Source: Gemmatimonadota bacterium (GTDB lineage: Bacteria; Gemmatimonadota; Gemmatimonadetes; Gemmatimonadales; Gemmatimonadaceae). From it: a stretch of DNA of 64,000 bases. A program made the position numbers and the translations under genes. This document shows, piece after piece, positions 33,447 to 41,735 of this stretch (positions within the stretch are counted from its first letter, which is position 1; each line of letters begins with the position of its first letter). The notes beneath the pieces are model-generated. The model was not told the origin of the DNA and did not search any database. It worked only from the letters and a program-made list of their open reading frames with translations. The stretch covers positions 1-64,000 of the forward strand of contig JAQBYI010000002.1 in NCBI GenBank assembly GCA_027622655.1, read 5' to 3'.

Positions 33447-34046
33447 CTACTTACGGAAGTAGCCGCCGGCAGCGCTCCGCTTGCCGCCCTCACGGTGTGC
33501 CTCGTCGGAGAGGGAGTGCACGCCCGTCGCGTCGATCCACCGGTTGTAGAAGTTGAACAGCGCGCAAACGGTGATGGCGTAGTAGATCTGTTCGTCCGTC
33601 CATCCGGCGGCGTACAGCGGCTTGATGTCGCTGGGCGAAATGTTTGGCGAATCCTCGTTCACCTTGTCGAGGAAGTGCATCAGCAGCTTCTCAGCGTCGG
33701 TGAGCCCCGAGCTGTCGATGTCTTCAAGGACTCCACGCACGAGTTCCTCGCTGCCCAGCAGGACCGCCGCGACCGCGGCGTGAGACTTCACTCAAAATGG
33801 GCAGTCGTTGCGCTGGCTCGTCCGCGCGGCAATGAGCTCACGAAAACCGGGGGTTAGGGGCGCGTCGCCCCTGAGGATCTCCTGGGTGAACTGAGCGAGG
33901 TGCTGCGTGGCGTGCGGCTTGAACGCGAACAAATGCCAGATCTGCGGATATTCGCGCCCGCTCGCGCGCGCCGCCCCGATGAGCGCCGTGTAGGGCGCAT
34001 CAGGGTGGGGATTCGACTCGACGCCCGGCAGGAACATCGGATCCAT
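33447..34046 (-). CDS. AhpD/carboxymuconolactone decarboxylase-family peroxidase-related protein with in-frame TGA (possible selenocysteine, CxxU)
   Basis: One continuous frame is read through TGA at 33792-33794. The N-terminal half (to residue 84) has LAQFTQEILRGDAPLTPGFRELIAARTSQRNDCPF. The other half resumes with VKSHAAVAAVLLG and ends with ITVCALFNFYNRWIDATGVHS. Peroxidase-related CMD proteins carry NxCPxCVxxH at this place, so the TGA replaces the second, redox-active Cys (C82-P-F-X85, His89). Total length about 199 matches the family. ATG 34046 has GAGG seven bases upstream. A SECIS-like hairpin follows the TGA. Nonsense mutation is the alternative, and other genes in the window also carry stops. 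Confidence 0.7.
33765..33780 (-). promoter_or_regulatory. SECIS-like hairpin candidate downstream of the in-frame TGA
   Basis: On the minus strand, eleven bases after TGA, CGCCGC and GCGGCG form a 6-bp stem with a GGTC loop. The loop begins 17 nt after the TGA, and its first two bases are G. This fits the published bacterial SECIS pattern of a loop about 16-37 nt downstream with an early loop G. The stem also encodes the Ala-rich segment AAVAA, so it could arise by chance. Confidence 0.4.
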
Positions 34047-34102
34047 CGTGTGCCTCGAAGCGCGGAAGTAGAACGGCTTCTGCTCCAGCGCAATATTGGG
34101 GC

Positions 34103-35377
34103 GTGACCAGCGATCGCGAAAGCGCCTTGAGGACCCCATACGGCGTCTGTGCGTGTGTCGGGCTCGGCGGCCTCTTCGCTGGAGTCACGGGACCGCTGCT
34201 CAGCGCGTTCGTACCGCCGCTCGTGCGCGACGCCCTGGGCGACCACCGCATGACGATTGGTCTGGTGATGGCCATCGACAACGTGCTCTTGCTCTTGCTT
34301 GTGCCGTGGGCCGGAGCCGCGTCTGACCGGGCGAGCGCCCGCGGACGCGGACGGATGCCAATGGTGATCGCGGGGCTCCTACTCGCTGCGGTGGGGATGG
34401 CGCTCTTCCCATGGTCGGCGAAGTTCGGGATTGCGGGCGTGATCGCGGCGATCGTCGTGCTCTACACAGGGATCAACATCCAGCGGTCGCCGTTCCAGGC
34501 GCTTGTCGCCGACGCGGTGCCGTCGCGATTCCGCTCGCTTGCCACAGGATCGGTCACCTTCCAGATGTCCTTCGGGGCGATCGTTTTCCTGATGCTTGGC
34601 CGCGCGCTGGGGATGCAGGCCGCGTTCCTCATCGCCTCTGTTACGGTGATCGCCATCGCGGTGGGGATGGGATTCGGGTTGCGCGAGCCGGCGGCATCGG
34701 GTGCGCCGGCCGCCGAGGCGTCGTTCCGGTCGCTGATTGATGCGGCGTCGGCGGCGGTTCGCGGGGTTGTGCCCGGAATGCGGGCAGTCTTCGTCGCGTC
34801 ACTGTTGCTGCAGCTGACTTTCCAGACGTTTACAACCTGGTTCGCGCTGCACGGAACCGAACGGTTCGGCGTGCGCCCGGAGGACGTGACGATCGGGTTC
34901 ATCGCGTGGGCCGTGGGCGGTGTGATCGGCGCGCTGCCAGCCGGGTTCGTCGGGCTGCGCATCGGCCGGCGCAACGCGATGCTGTTGGGGTTCGCGCTGA
35001 TGGCGGCATTCCTCGTCGCGCTCGACCGCGTGACGGGCATGGCGCAAGCCGCGCCTCTCCTGGCACTTGCGTCGGCGGCGTGGACGTTCCCAACAGTGAA
35101 CGCCTACCCGCTCTTCGTCGAGCCGATTCCGCGCGAAAAGCGTGGCGTGCTCGCGGCACTCTTTCTGCTCTGCAACGCGCTCGGCGGCGCGGTTGGTGAT
35201 CCGATGAACGGCGCCGTGTTCGATTTGTTCGGCAGCTATCGGCCGTTGTTCCTGATGATGGCAGCGTACACCGCGCTCGCGTTCGTTGCCGTGTTGTTCA
35301 TTCCGAGGGGATCAGGTGAGGCGGACACGGGGCAGTCTTGGAGCAGAGTCGGCGGAGCGCGTGCCGACCCGGGTTAG
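34103..35377 (+). CDS. MFS transporter (SLC45/sugar-type or YfkF-like)
   Basis: A 424-residue protein with 12 predicted transmembrane helices. It has VTGPLLSAFVPPLVRDALGD near the N-terminus, the cytosolic loop GAASDRASARGRGRMPMVIAG (motif A-like, D-R), VADAVPSRFRSLATG, and FVEPIPREKRGVLAALFLLCNALGGAVGDPMNG in the second half. These features resemble the SLC45-like sucrose/sugar MFS group. The substrate is not certain. It starts with GTG at 34103, 57 bp from the divergent AhpD-like gene. Convergent with the small 35312-35563 frame. Confidence 0.85.
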   Translation: MTSDRESALRTPYGVCACVGLGGLFAGVTGPLLSAFVPPLVRDALGDHRMTIGLVMAIDNVLLLLLVPWAGAASDRASARGRGRMPMVIAGLLLAAVGMALFPWSAKFGIAGVIAAIVVLYTGINIQRSPFQALVADAVPSRFRSLATGSVTFQMSFGAIVFLMLGRALGMQAAFLIASVTVIAIAVGMGFGLREPAASGAPAAEASFRSLIDAASAAVRGVVPGMRAVFVASLLLQLTFQTFTTWFALHGTERFGVRPEDVTIGFIAWAVGGVIGALPAGFVGLRIGRRNAMLLGFALMAAFLVALDRVTGMAQAAPLLALASAAWTFPTVNAYPLFVEPIPREKRGVLAALFLLCNALGGAVGDPMNGAVFDLFGSYRPLFLMMAAYTALAFVAVLFIPRGSGEADTGQSWSRVGGARADPG

Positions 35378-35563
35378 AGGCGGGCGGATGACCGCTGCGA
35401 AGAAGCGCGCGGCAAAAACACCGGGCGGAAAGGGGCCGGTAAAAAAGCGCAATGTCGGCAAGAAGATCGAGCGGCCGCATGCGCTGCGGCGAAGTCGATG
35501 CTGTGCGGCGGCGGATACCGCAACAAAGACCGAAAGTGCTACGACAGATAGCAACGACTTCAT
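35312..35563 (-). CDS. Possible small secreted protein (strong RBS and signal peptide, unusual body)
   Basis: ATG 35563 has a GGAGGG ribosome-binding site six bases upstream and starts a textbook signal peptide (KSLLSVVALSVFVAVSAAAQ). The remaining about 60 residues are Arg/Phe/Pro-rich and look like an out-of-frame reading. The opposite strand there encodes a Lys-rich stretch from ATG 35389 (AAKKRAAKTPGGKGPVKKR). Either the real gene is frameshifted after its signal peptide or the end is non-coding. The last about 66 bp overlap the MFS gene. Confidence 0.35.
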   Translation of the reverse strand: MKSLLSVVALSVFVAVSAAAQHRLRRSACGRSIFLPTLRFFTGPFPPGVFAARFFAAVIRPPLTRVGTRSADSAPRLPRVRLT

Positions 35564-35623
35564 GACGACCCTCCAGTGGCGGGAAGGCGAATCCCCAGCG
35601 TTGCTGCCTGCGAGCCGTAGAAG

Positions 35624-37084
35624 CTACGCCGTCATGTCGTTCGGCGGTTCCTCGCTCCGGCGACGGCGCTGCGGTTCCTGCGCCCGCCCGTACCGCCCGC
35701 GTTCGCTGCGCGAAATCTTGCGGCGGGCCACGAGCGCCTCGAGAACGATTTCGCACGCGAACACCACGAGCGCGTCGTCGCTATCCGGAGCAAGCGCATG
35801 CTCAATCACGAGCTGGCCGAGCCCGGGCACCGTTTCGAACGCCTGGCGGAGAACGGCTGCGCCAGCGTCATCGGCCACCTGCAGCGCTGCGCCCTCGTCG
35901 AACCACATCACGATGTTGTCGGTGTCGGCGTCGGGAGCCTGCGCGCGTAGGGTGGCGTCGGCGGCGCGCCGGATCAGTTCACGGGCAATGTTCGCGGCGC
36001 CCGCGAGTTCGCCCTCGTATTCGAGCTCGAGTTTGCCGGTGATCGCCGGAAGCGCAGCGTACACATCGCCGAGCCGTGGGACGACGCTCTTTTCTCCCAG
36101 GGCGAGCGCACGGCGCTCGGCATTCGACACCACGTTTTCCATCACCGTTATGGGCATGCGCTGCGATACGCCCGATCGGCGGTCGATTCGCTTGTCGGTG
36201 CGCGCCTCGAACGCGACTCGCTCGACGACTTCTTCGAGCAGCGGTGAAATCACGAGCTTGACCTTGTCGCGCGCTGTCCACGCTTCCGCGCGCGTGATCT
36301 CCATTCCGAGCTCGACTTCTTCCGGATAGTGCGTCGTGACTTCGCTTCCGATGCGGTCCTTGAGTGGCGTGATGATCTTGCCGCGCGCAGTGTAGTCCTC
36401 GGGGTTCGCCGTGAAGCAGAGGAGCACGTCGAGTGGGAGGCGCACGGGATATCCTTTGATCTGGACGTCTCCTTCCTGCATGATGTTGAACAGCGCAACC
36501 TGCACCTTGCCGGCGAGGTCGGGGAGTTCGTTCAGCGCAAAGATTCCGCGATTGGCGCGCGGGAGCATACCGTAGTGGATGGTCAGCTCATCCGAGAGGA
36601 TGTGTCCGCCGCGTGCGGCTTTGATCGGATCCAGATCACCAATGATGTCGGCGACTGTGACGTCTGGCGTTGCGAGTTTTTCGACGAACCTCTGCTCACG
36701 GCCAACCCACGCGATCGGCGTGTCTTCGCCGGCCTTGGCGATTAGCTCTCGTGCGAACTTCGATATCGGTGCGAACGGCGAGTCGTTGATCTCGCTCCCC
36801 GCGACGATCGGGATTGCCTCGTCGAGCAATGAGGTGAGCGAACGCAATATTCGCGATTTCGCCTGCCCGCGAAGCCCGAGCAGAATGAAGTTGTGGCGCG
36901 AGAGCAACGCGTTGACGATCTGCGGAACGACGCTGTCATCGTAGCCAAGGATTCCGTCGAACACGGGCCCACCGTGCTTGAGGCGGCGGAGCAAGTTGGC
37001 GCGGATCTCATCCTTGACCGGCTTTGTGCCCGTTCCGAACTTTGATCGCTTTAGTTGTCCTAGATTCGTCGGAAGCTGTACCAT
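35624..37084 (-). CDS. AAA+ ATPase of the MoxR / Mg-chelatase ChlI family
   Basis: A 486-residue ATPase. Walker A is GLRGQAKSRILRSL (about residue 76), the Walker-B-like segment is RGIFALNELPDLAGKVQVALFNIMQEGD, and the helix-2 insert, sensor 1 (LLCFTANPEDYTARGKIITPLKDRIG) and a C-terminal lid follow. Members work as hexameric motors with a VWA protein that senses or remodels a target complex. The likely partner is the VWA protein encoded at 22881-24161. A short Arg/Glu tail ends the protein. It is divergent from the DUF5916 gene (45 bp). Confidence 0.88.
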   Translation of the reverse strand: MVQLPTNLGQLKRSKFGTGTKPVKDEIRANLLRRLKHGGPVFDGILGYDDSVVPQIVNALLSRHNFILLGLRGQAKSRILRSLTSLLDEAIPIVAGSEINDSPFAPISKFARELIAKAGEDTPIAWVGREQRFVEKLATPDVTVADIIGDLDPIKAARGGHILSDELTIHYGMLPRANRGIFALNELPDLAGKVQVALFNIMQEGDVQIKGYPVRLPLDVLLCFTANPEDYTARGKIITPLKDRIGSEVTTHYPEEVELGMEITRAEAWTARDKVKLVISPLLEEVVERVAFEARTDKRIDRRSGVSQRMPITVMENVVSNAERRALALGEKSVVPRLGDVYAALPAITGKLELEYEGELAGAANIARELIRRAADATLRAQAPDADTDNIVMWFDEGAALQVADDAGAAVLRQAFETVPGLGQLVIEHALAPDSDDALVVFACEIVLEALVARRKISRSERGRYGRAQEPQRRRRSEEPPNDMTA

Positions 37085-37128
37085 TCGCCGCTGATTTGAG
37101 ATGTCCGGAATCTAATCCGAGTGTCAGA

Positions 37129-38181
37129 GTGTCGATTGTTCGCAGTTGCATCGTGTCAGCGGTGATGGTTGCCGTTCCGTTCGGGGTCGGCGCACAGGGT
37201 GCGGCAACCGTTGACGTTTCGCCCGAGATGGCCAGAGCGTGTACGGCCGGGCCGATTCTGCGGGAAGCCGGCGCGCCCGCAGCAGCGCGACCGACGATTC
37301 GTGCCACGCGCGTGGGAGCGGGCGGTCGCGCTCCCGTGCTGGACGGCAAGCTCGACGATGCAGTGTGGGCAACTGCAGAGGCGGTAGCGGACTTTCGTCA
37401 ATTCGAGCCGGCTCCGGGCGCATGCGGTACGGAACGCACGGAGGCGCGCATCGTCATCGACGGTGACGCCGTGTACGTCGGCATGAGGATGTACGACACG
37501 CACGTCGACTCGATTCGCGCGCAGTTCCTGCGCCGTGACGACGGCGGCGCCTCCGCCGATTGGGCGGCAGTAATTCTCGACAGCTACCACGACCGGCGCA
37601 CGGCCTACCGATTTGCGGCCACTCCACGCGGCACGCGAACAGATGTGTTGCATCTCAACGATACCGGCGCCGATTCGTCGTGGGACGCCGTTTGGGATGT
37701 TGCGACGGCTGTGGATGCCGAGGGGTGGACGGCGGAGTTCAGGATTCCACTCTCCCAACTGCGGTTCAGCACGAGTGGCGACATGGTGTGGGGAGTCAAC
37801 TTTTCGCGCACAATAGGTCGCCGGTCGGAGGTTACTTACTGGGCGCCGGTGGTCCCGACTGATGGCCGCTTCGTGTCGCTCATGGGTGACTTGCACGGGC
37901 TCGAGGGGGCCAATGCCGGTCGGCCGCTTGAACTTCTCCCGTACACCGTCGGGCGCATCACAACGGACCCTACCGTTGCGGGCAATCCGTTGAAAGGGCG
38001 CCACGTCACTTGGGGCTCTGCCGGCCTGGACTTCAAGTACGGGATCACCTCGAACTTTGTGCTGACCGCGACCGTCAATCCGGACTTCGGACAGGTCGAT
38101 GCCGATCCGGCGGTCGTGAATCTCACGGCGTTCGAAAACTTCTACCCCGAGCGTCGGCCGTTCTTCACGGAAGGAACATAG
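37129..38181 (+). pseudogene. DUF5916 (CBM9-like) protein, N-terminal part, ends at in-frame TAG
   Basis: GTG 37129 gives a signal peptide (IVRSCIVSAVMVAVPFGVGAQ). A CBM9-like carbohydrate-binding domain follows (about residues 50-230: LDGKLDDAVWATAEAV, TEARIVIDGDAVYVGMRMYD, SPLAxW-type strands). Then comes the start of the DUF5916 barrel (FSRTIGRRSEVTYWAP). The frame stops at TAG (38179) inside the conserved FFTEG-x-xF-Y-SRR region. The next codons in the same frame continue the motif (IFNFPLVPEGHAFYSRRVG), so one substitution, for example GAG to TAG, explains the break. Confidence 0.75.
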
Positions 38182-39842
38182 ATTTTCAATTTTCCGCTCG
38201 TGCCGGAGGGACATGCATTCTATTCAAGGCGTGTCGGGCGGGCGCCGCAGGTATCCGCCAGTACTCCCAGCGGTGGCTTTTCGGACGTGCCTGGCACCGC
38301 GACGATTCTCGGCGCGCTGAAGCTTTCGGGCAAGACGTCGGGCGGAACGTCGCTCGGGCTCATCGCGTCGCTCACCGATCAGGCCGATGCCACGACACTG
38401 AGCGGCGCGGGAACTCGTGCTTCTCAGGCTGTCGAGCCGAAGACTCAGTATCTGGTCGGGCGTCTCAGCAAGGACCTTCGGCAGGGGCGGAGCGGGTTCG
38501 GTGCACTCGTCACTGCTACGAACCGTGACGTCGGCGATCCGTCATTCAGCAGGCTGCGTTCATCTGCGCTGACCGGTGGATTCGATGCGTTTCATCGGTT
38601 TGGCGGCGACCGCTTTGAGATCAAGAGCTGGGCGTTCGCCTCCCAGGTCCGCGGGAGCCGGGAAGCGCTCATTGCGACGCAGCGGGCATCCCCCACTACT
38701 TCCAGCGCCCGGACGCAGACGGCTACGACGTGGATTCTGCGCGGACATCATTGGTCGGTGCGGCTGGCGAGTTCTTTCTGTCCCGAATTTGCCGGAGCCG
38801 GCTCACCTGGCAGATTGGCGGCGGGTTCCGCAGCCCCAGATTCGAGGTGAACGACGCCGGATTCGTCAGTTACACGGACATATGGTACAACTCTGTTCAA
38901 GCCCGATACCGCGTAACGCAACCGACTCGCCCCGTGCGCGACTGGTGGGTGGACGGTTCCGTGGTCATGGCACAGACGTTCGGGGGACAACTGGTCCGTC
39001 CGTCCGTGAACCTGCAGACGAGAACGCAATTCAGAAATTTCTGGACTATCAGCACAACCACGGACCGGTGGAATTCGCATCTCTGGCCCTGGGAATTGCG
39101 CGGCGGACCGGCGCTGCGACGATCCGGATATACCAATGTGAATGTGACGCTCAGTTCGGATTCGCGTCGCTCGTGGCTAGTGGGCGCGCATAGTCGAGTG
39201 CAGGTGTCCGACGAGCTCGGTGGTTCCGTCGTGGTCGTTGACCCGTCAATGACGTTCAGGCCGACGTCGCGCACGACCGTTACACTCACGCCTTCTTGGA
39301 CGAAGAATAGCGCGCCGGCGCAGTACGTCGCCTCGTCAATTTCGACGACGGGGACGCGGGAGTATGTGGTGGGCCAGCTCGATCAGACGACTGTCGCGAT
39401 GACCGGCCGGCTCAGTCTGGCACTCAATCCGCTGATGACGCTCGATGTCTATGCACAGCCGTTTCTCAGCGGCGGTAGCTACACGGCGTTCCGGCGCGTT
39501 GCCGACCCGCACGGTCAGGCGACAGACGCGCGCTATCCTCTCGTTCCAGGGGCGGCGCTGACTTACTCCGCTGCCACGGAGCGCTACGCGGCCGACCTTA
39601 ACGGTGATCAGGCCGCGGATATTTCGTTCGCCAATCCCGATTTCAGCGTACGATCGCTGCGAACCAACACTGTGCTTCGCTGGGAGTTTCGCCCGGGCTC
39701 CACCGTGTACCTGGTGTGGGCGCAAACGCGTGATGATGAGGCGCTGCGCTCGTTTGACGCCATTGATGACGCGGCGTTTCTCTTTCGCGCTCCGGCAAAG
39801 AACGTCGTAATGATCAAGATCGCCTATTGGATTGATCGGTAG
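38182..39842 (+). pseudogene. DUF5916 protein, C-terminal part (second lesion: C-run frameshift near 38690)
   Basis: Continues the 37129-38181 gene after the TAG in the same frame to about 38690, then needs a one-base shift. The C-run at 38690-38694 has five Cs; six would give ASPHYFQRPDADGYDV, which matches the family. After the shift, frame 38730-39842 carries the rest of the beta-barrel (SLVGAAGEFFLSRICRSRLT, DIWYNSVQARYRVT, VYAQPFLSGGSYTAFRRVAD, GSTVYLVWAQTRDDEA). The ending FLFRAPAKNVVMIKIAYWIDR is typical. DUF5916 proteins are outer-membrane or surface proteins associated with polysaccharide use. Two separate lesions in one gene support a pseudogene or poor consensus. Confidence 0.75.
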
Positions 39843-39954
39843 GCGTGCTGCGCCAGAACCGGTTCAGAGGTAGAATTGAACGCTGGCGTAGCCATGACCG
39901 ACCGCGCGCGGAATGGCGCCAGCGCGAGACCCCTGATACCACGAGACAGCATCG

Positions 39955-40890
39955 ATGAGCGCTCCCCCACCGCAGCTAAGACCGAAGCTGAAGCCGATTC
40001 AGTCGCGTGCGCGCCGCGTCCACATTGTGATGCGCGACGGAACCGTACTCGACGGCGGCATCTACATGACCGATGCGCAGGCCCTCGCGCCGTACCTCGG
40101 ATCGCGGCCGAGTGGCTGGATCAACATCGTGGACGCCGTATGGCTCACTGAAGGCGAGCGGCATAGCCACGCGGTGATCCAGGCCGACCACATTCTGATT
40201 GCGTGCGGGGTCAGCGGCGACGCCGAAGTTCAGCTCGCGAGCGACACTTCTATTCCCAGGCCGGTCGATATCAAGATCGAAGACGGCACCCGCGTACAGG
40301 GGTCACTCGTCCTGCAGGAGCGGCAGCGAATGAGTGACTTTCTCGCCGCATGCGGAAAGTTCCTGCCGCTTGTCGGGGCGACATGCCTGCCGGACGGCGA
40401 GGCGCTCGGGGACATCACGCTGAACGCCGGATGTGTACGTGCTGTGCGCGATGCCAAGATGTTCGCTCCGGGGACCATGACGTCCGGGCCCGACGGGACC
40501 ATCGAGTGGGCCGACGTACAGCGAGCAGCAGACGCGGGCGATTCCGGAGACCTTCCGGTGAACCGGGAGATGGTTCGCAGCCTCGCCGGCGCGTTCGAGG
40601 TGATCACGCCGGCACGCACGCCGAACCGGCGCGCCGGCGAAGCGCCGCGGCAGCCCATCACCGAGGCAACGACGAAGCCGCGAGATCCGAACCTGTCGTT
40701 CGGCGACGCGGCGCGCGCGGCCAAGCTGTCACGCCACTGGCTGGTGCTGATTGCCGCAGCAGCCCAGCTCAAGCCTCCGGATGCGCGAACCATTCCCGAC
40801 CCGCTCACGCTCGGCGAGATATGGGCGGGCATCACCGCAAAGAACGAGATGGCCGAGGCCGAACTCGCCTTGCATGTGGCGTCGGCGTAA
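39955..40890 (+). CDS. MshEN-domain protein with duplicated DUF6812-like repeats, truncated by TAA
   Basis: Two tandem homologous segments open the protein: VHIVMRDGTVLDGGIYMTD to DHILIA (about residues 20-85) and VDIKIEDGTRVQGSLVLQE to CVRAV (about residues 103-165). These are short beta-domains similar to the DUF6812 type. A linker then leads into the first half of an MshEN (GspE N-terminal) domain (FGDAARAAKLSRHWLVLI and GEIWAGITAKNEMAEAELALH). The frame ends at TAA (40888), in the middle of the MshEN domain. The same frame continues after the stop (next entry). MshEN domains bind c-di-GMP in some secretion and pilus ATPases, but no ATPase domain follows here. Confidence 0.7.
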   Translation: MSAPPPQLRPKLKPIQSRARRVHIVMRDGTVLDGGIYMTDAQALAPYLGSRPSGWINIVDAVWLTEGERHSHAVIQADHILIACGVSGDAEVQLASDTSIPRPVDIKIEDGTRVQGSLVLQERQRMSDFLAACGKFLPLVGATCLPDGEALGDITLNAGCVRAVRDAKMFAPGTMTSGPDGTIEWADVQRAADAGDSGDLPVNREMVRSLAGAFEVITPARTPNRRAGEAPRQPITEATTKPRDPNLSFGDAARAAKLSRHWLVLIAAAAQLKPPDARTIPDPLTLGEIWAGITAKNEMAEAELALHVASA

Positions 40891-41157
40891 CACCTAGACA
40901 TCGCCAATTTCGAAGAGGTCACCGCCGAAGCCGTCGCCGCCGTGCCGGAAGACGTTGCGAGGCGACTCGGCGTATTGCCGGTGCGCATCATTGGCGACGA
41001 GCTTCTCGTGGCCGTCAGCGACCCGGACACGCTCATGGTTGAGGAGGAGCTTGCATCCACGGCGATGCGGAAGGTACGGCTCGCGGTGGCCACGCCGAAC
41101 GACATTCGCGGTGCCATCGAGTGGTACTACGGCGCATCGGCGACAGACGGCGAATGA
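40891..41157 (+). pseudogene. Second half of MshEN domain separated by ochre stop
   Basis: Directly in frame after TAA 40888-40890. It encodes HLDIANFEEVTAEAVAAV, then PEDVARRLGVLPVRIIGDEL, then LVAVSDPDTLMVEEELA, the usual second half of a GspE/MshE N-terminal domain. The stop falls where the family has Tyr (TAC or TAT to TAA). The fragment would have no own ribosome-binding site at its true beginning. An internal start at 40942 exists. Confidence 0.65.
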
Positions 41158-41192
41158 GTATCCATCAACACACCATGAGAGAGGACACTTCG

Positions 41193-41726
41193 ATGCGGAA
41201 CATCGTCATTACCGGAGCGCTGTTCGCGCTCGTCGCGCTTCCCCTCCGCGCCCAGCAGACTGGTCCAGTCATCATGAAGGGCGGGAGTCATTCGCCAGTT
41301 CCAAACCCGACGTTCGCCGTTCTGACCGACCTGACATACAAGGTCGCGTGGGACATCAAGGTCGGGTCGCCGAAGCCGGGCGAGTCGAATGCCGCGTTCG
41401 AAGTTCCGGCGCGATTCCTGAATCAGAGTGTCGGGGCCGGCGTGCCACGCGCGAACATTCAAGTAGCCGTCGTGGTGCACGGATCGGCAGGAGAGGAACT
41501 ACTGAACAACGAGGAATACCGGGCGCGAAAGGGAGTGGACAATCCGAACATCGCGCTGCTCGAGGAAATGTCCAAGGCCGGCGTGCGAATCATCATTTGC
41601 GGGCAAACCGTGGCCGGGCGCAAAATGCCGCGCGAGAAGATCCTTTCGTTCGTAGAGGTTTCGCCGTCGGCGACGTGGGCGCATGCGGTGCTGCAGAAGC
41701 AGGGGTACACTCTCAACCCGTTCTGA
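41193..41726 (+). CDS. Exported DsrE-family protein
   Basis: ATG 41193 follows GAGAGG by nine bases and begins a signal peptide (RNIVITGALFALVALPLRAQ). The mature protein (about 155 residues) has the DsrE/DsrF-like sulfur-relay fold. Its beta-alpha pattern runs NIQVAVVVHGSAGEELLNNEEY, then LLEEMSKAGVRIIICGQTVAGRKMP with the single family Cys, then ILSFVEVSPSATWAHAVLQKQGY. DsrE proteins carry sulfur in the cytosol; this exported type, common in Gram-negative envelopes, has no known partner. Next gene is convergent (9 bp). Confidence 0.85.
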   Translation: MRNIVITGALFALVALPLRAQQTGPVIMKGGSHSPVPNPTFAVLTDLTYKVAWDIKVGSPKPGESNAAFEVPARFLNQSVGAGVPRANIQVAVVVHGSAGEELLNNEEYRARKGVDNPNIALLEEMSKAGVRIIICGQTVAGRKMPREKILSFVEVSPSATWAHAVLQKQGYTLNPF

Positions 41727-41735
41727 GCCGCGAGG

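Noticed and set aside
35286-36329. Plus-strand frame of 347 codons with a Lys-rich start (AAKKRAAKTPGGK)
   Set aside because: Most of it is antisense to the AAA ATPase and loses any protein-like character after about 35 residues. Only the first part could be real and is mentioned with 35312-35563.
37024-37128. ATG at 37024 as start of the DUF5916 gene
   Set aside because: It would overlap the divergent AAA gene start and add a non-signal-like leader; GTG 37129 begins directly before the signal peptide.
38179-38181. TAG considered as pyrrolysine or reassigned codon
   Set aside because: Only one such TAG, with a separate frameshift in the same gene; TAG is not used in-frame elsewhere here, and the position is not a methyltransferase lysine.
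40888-40890. TAA considered as programmed readthrough
   Set aside because: No known recoding of TAA and no readthrough context; a Tyr codon mutation or read error is simpler.
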